Shown: positions 42,744-64,000 of the stretch, piece by piece | How the letters are laid out: each line of letters starts with the position of its first letter | How positions within the stretch are numbered: the first letter of the stretch is position 1 | Assembly (NCBI RefSeq): GCF_014898055.3 | Contig: NW_023605083.1 | Span: 93,211,483-93,275,482 of the forward strand | Source: Talpa occidentalis | Lineage: Eukaryota > Chordata > Mammalia > Eulipotyphla > Talpidae | Direction of reading: 5' to 3' | DNA length: 64,000 nt | Notes under the pieces: generated by a model | Databases searched by the model: none | Told to the model about the DNA's origin: nothing | Seen by the model: only the letters and a program-made list of their open reading frames with translations | Translations under genes and position numbers: made by a program

Positions 42744-42749
42744 AATAAA
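42744..42749 (+). terminator. CFAP52: CFAP52 polyadenylation signal
   Basis: A canonical AATAAA lies 209 bp after the stop codon and is followed by a T-rich stretch. A second AATAAA occurs at 42768-42773. The 3' UTR probably ends within a few tens of bases of these. Confidence 0.75.
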
Positions 42750-42894
42750 AGTTTTTTTATTATTATGAATAAATTCTCAGTGTTGATTTTCTGTCATAAT
42801 CTCTTTTCTCTGACTCTGCAAAACCTACAGCCCTTAGGATTGTCCACAGATAGTATTGCTATTATCGTCTAAAAATAAAGAAGGTGAGCTCATC

Positions 42895-43108
42895 TTCTTA
42901 ATCAGCATTTCATTGTTCAAGCTGCATAGGACAAGACTGGGGTTTGAATCCACTTCTTGGGTAGGGCTTTTTTTTTTTTAACTCTCTGAGCCCCTATTTT
43001 TTTCTTTTGCAAAGTAAGAATAAATTCCTGATCAAAGTTATTGTGAGAATTAAGTGAAATAATGTATTAAATAATTGGCAGAATTCCTAACACAGAGTAG
43101 AGTTAAAC
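42895..43108 (-). repeat. MIR-like, antisense
   Basis: GGGGTTTGAATCCACTTCTTGG, CTCTCTGAGCCCC, TTTGCAAAGTAAGAATAA and TTATTGTGAGAATTAAGTGAAATAATG follow antisense MIR order, just downstream of CFAP52. Confidence 0.6.
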
Positions 43109-43149
43109 ATAAAGGACAGTGCCTTTTTAAAAATAAACCAGAAAACAAA

Positions 43150-43254
43150 CAACTATAAACCAGAGACACACTATGGGGGGGGGTAGGGAAAGGAGGGACT
43201 GGGGTCAAAATAAGGGGGGTGCAATTGTATGGGGAATATAAAAATAAAAAAAAA
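43150..43254 (+). mobile_element. Very short LINE-1 3'-end insertion
   Basis: Perfect 15-bp copies of AAACCAGAAAACAAA (43135-43149 and 43255-43269) bound a 105-bp insert. It reads CAACTATAAACCAGAG, then a G-rich tract, CAATTGTATGGGGAATATAA and poly(A). It is the reverse complement, with divergence, of the L1 3' UTR at 10321-10627. Confidence 0.75.
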
Positions 43255-43404
43255 AAACCAGAAAACAAAAAACATGTGTGATTGGGGATTTCAGGGTGAT
43301 TATCAAGGATGAAATTTCATAGATGCTTTTTTGGTGTTAGCCATAAAAAAAAAAAAAATCAGTCTCCTGTGCTTACTATCACAAGGGCAAGGGAATGGAC
43401 TGTT

Positions 43405-43660
43405 TGTATTTTTATTATTTTTAAAAAACTTTAATCAAAATTAACATTGGTTTACAACACTGTATGTCTTTTATGGGTACAGGTCCACACTGTCTGGATG
43501 TATGTTACCACATCCACCACAAGGACCTATGTATTAATCATCCAAACAGGCATCCTTTTCAGAGAGGGTAAGTGGCACTGTCCAGAAGCACTCCATTTCA
43601 CAATACAGTCTTTTGTCCTATGCATCGTCTTTGTCCTTTAACCAATGTTTCACAACATCC
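43405..43660. repeat. Old L1-like fragment
   Basis: GGTTTACAACACTGTATGTCTTTTATGGGTACAGGTCCAC resembles a degenerate antisense L1 3' region. Boundaries and family are uncertain. Confidence 0.35.
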
Positions 43661-44828
43661 GATCACGTATTTATCAAACAATAAGTAACATTTCAGGTTG
43701 TTGATGTAATAATGCATCCTGCTGATCTCTTTTTGAGCGAGAAGTTGATGCAAACCCCATTTCTGCACGCCTTTGCCTGATTAATTATAAACCTGACAGT
43801 TACCGGACAAAGTCAGCGTCGGCCCCTATAGTTATCCTGGGAATTACCTGAGGGGCAGGGTCAAATCACTTGGGACTGGGCAACAATTCAACAGGATTTT
43901 ACGTTAAGTTGTGAGCAGGAGGCGGTGTTTTGCTAGCGCACTCGAGAGTCCGAAAACTTTTGGTAAGGAAATGATTAAGATCGAAAGATCCAACCCGTGA
44001 GATTGGCAGTTCACAGACCCGTGTCGAGCTCCTGTTTCTCTGCTGAGGTCTCCATACATCTCGCGTTAACCCCTCGAGACCCCTTCGTCATAATTAAGCG
44101 AGGATGATCAAGTCTCGCAAGTTTTTGGAAAATGACTCTAACCAGTTTGCAGGATAAGAAAGCAAAGCAAGACCATCCGGCTTTTTTATGCGGGGGAACA
44201 CGCGCCTCTCAGTTCTGACCCCAGGTGATGGGGCCCTGCAGAGACCAACCCGCAGAACCGCTGGAAGAAGGTGTGGCACACGCTTGCGCTTGCAAAGGTA
44301 CCAGCGGTGCACAAAAGGGCCGCACACCCTTTCACACACCCAGTGCTCGCTCTATGCCGGAGGCTGCCCTCGCCTCCTATTCACCTGGACGTGATTACAA
44401 GAAGCTTAGCGATAAGGCTTTGCAATCTTCCAGGCATTTCCAGATTTATCATTTCTCTGATTCCCCACGGCCTGCTGGGAGGGAAACAGGAGCAAGGTTA
44501 AATTCGGGTCTCGTGGGTTTGCAGGAGGTCAGGAAGGGTGGGGAACTGGAAGCCGGAGACTCCCGGTGTCTTTACTCCCAGTTTGCGCCGCGGGGGCGGA
44601 ACCAGGCGGGAGTGGGGGTGGCCGAGCGCGGCCCCGGGGCGGGCCTTGAGGCCGGATTCCCGCGCGGGGCGGAGCGGCCCCGCCCTTGGCTCCGCCTCCG
44701 CCCGGTCCCGGCACACCTGGCCGGCAGGTAGCGGCGTCCGGGCGCCTTCCCGGGGTTTTCAGGGCCTGTGAGCGGCTCGTCTGCCGCGGGACCGCGGCTC
44801 CGCTCGCCGGGGCGCGCCCGCGGGAGTC

Positions 44829-64000
<19,172 letters not shown>

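Larger units (their letters stand above)
42780..44500. other. CFAP52-USP43 intergenic interval
   Basis: The interval holds a MIR-like fragment (about 42895-43108), a very short L1 3'-end insertion (43150-43254) and L1-like antisense sequence (about 43405-43660). From about 43700 the sequence is non-repetitive and its GC rises towards the USP43 promoter. No coding exon is recognised. Confidence 0.6.

Overview
This is a gene-rich stretch of nuclear DNA from a placental mammal. The evidence is GT-AG introns, CpG-island promoters, L1, L2, MIR and MER5 repeats, and three genes in the order STX8 (leftward), CFAP52 (rightward), USP43 (rightward). I recall this order from human 17p13.1. There is no Alu, B1 or B2, so a primate or murine rodent is unlikely. 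The dominant young repeat is a tRNA-derived SINE of about 260 bp with an (AATA)n tail, present in 30 copies. I cannot assign it to a named family, so the species is left open. A non-primate, non-rodent lineage such as a bat, pangolin or other laurasiatherian is possible.

Layout. Positions 1-8352 hold the 5' end of STX8 on the minus strand: exon 1 at the CpG island near 8.3 kb and exon 2 at 3591-3690. The rest of the gene lies to the left of the window. The first 3.4 kb of the window is an old L1 interrupted by a SINE. Positions 8353-9412 are a divergent promoter interval, also interrupted by a SINE. Positions 9413-42535 contain the complete coding sequence of CFAP52 (WDR16): 14 coding exons, 1,863 nt, 620 residues, every junction GT-AG and in phase, with a polyadenylation signal at 42744. 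Its introns hold most of the SINEs, an RPL21 processed pseudogene, a mariner-like miniature element and several small retroposed fragments. Positions 44829-64000 hold the first three coding exons of USP43 downstream of a strong CpG island. Exon 1 carries the ubiquitin-protease Cys box. The gene runs off the right edge.

The genes do not form an operon-like unit. STX8 is an endosomal SNARE, CFAP52 is a ciliary doublet-microtubule protein, and USP43 is a deubiquitinase. The functional link visible here is the head-to-head STX8/CFAP52 promoter.

No prokaryotic-style system, CRISPR array or new protein family is seen. The most notable unexplained signals are: a 12-bp tandem duplication that doubles the splice donor of USP43 exon 3, where use of the second donor would create an immediate stop; three SINE subtypes, two copies of which share an unusual 3' tail; a roughly 780-bp unidentified segment bounded by exact 14-bp direct repeats in CFAP52 intron 10; several very short retroposed inserts with target-site duplications; and a roughly 300-bp (TTTC)n tract grown from a SINE tail.
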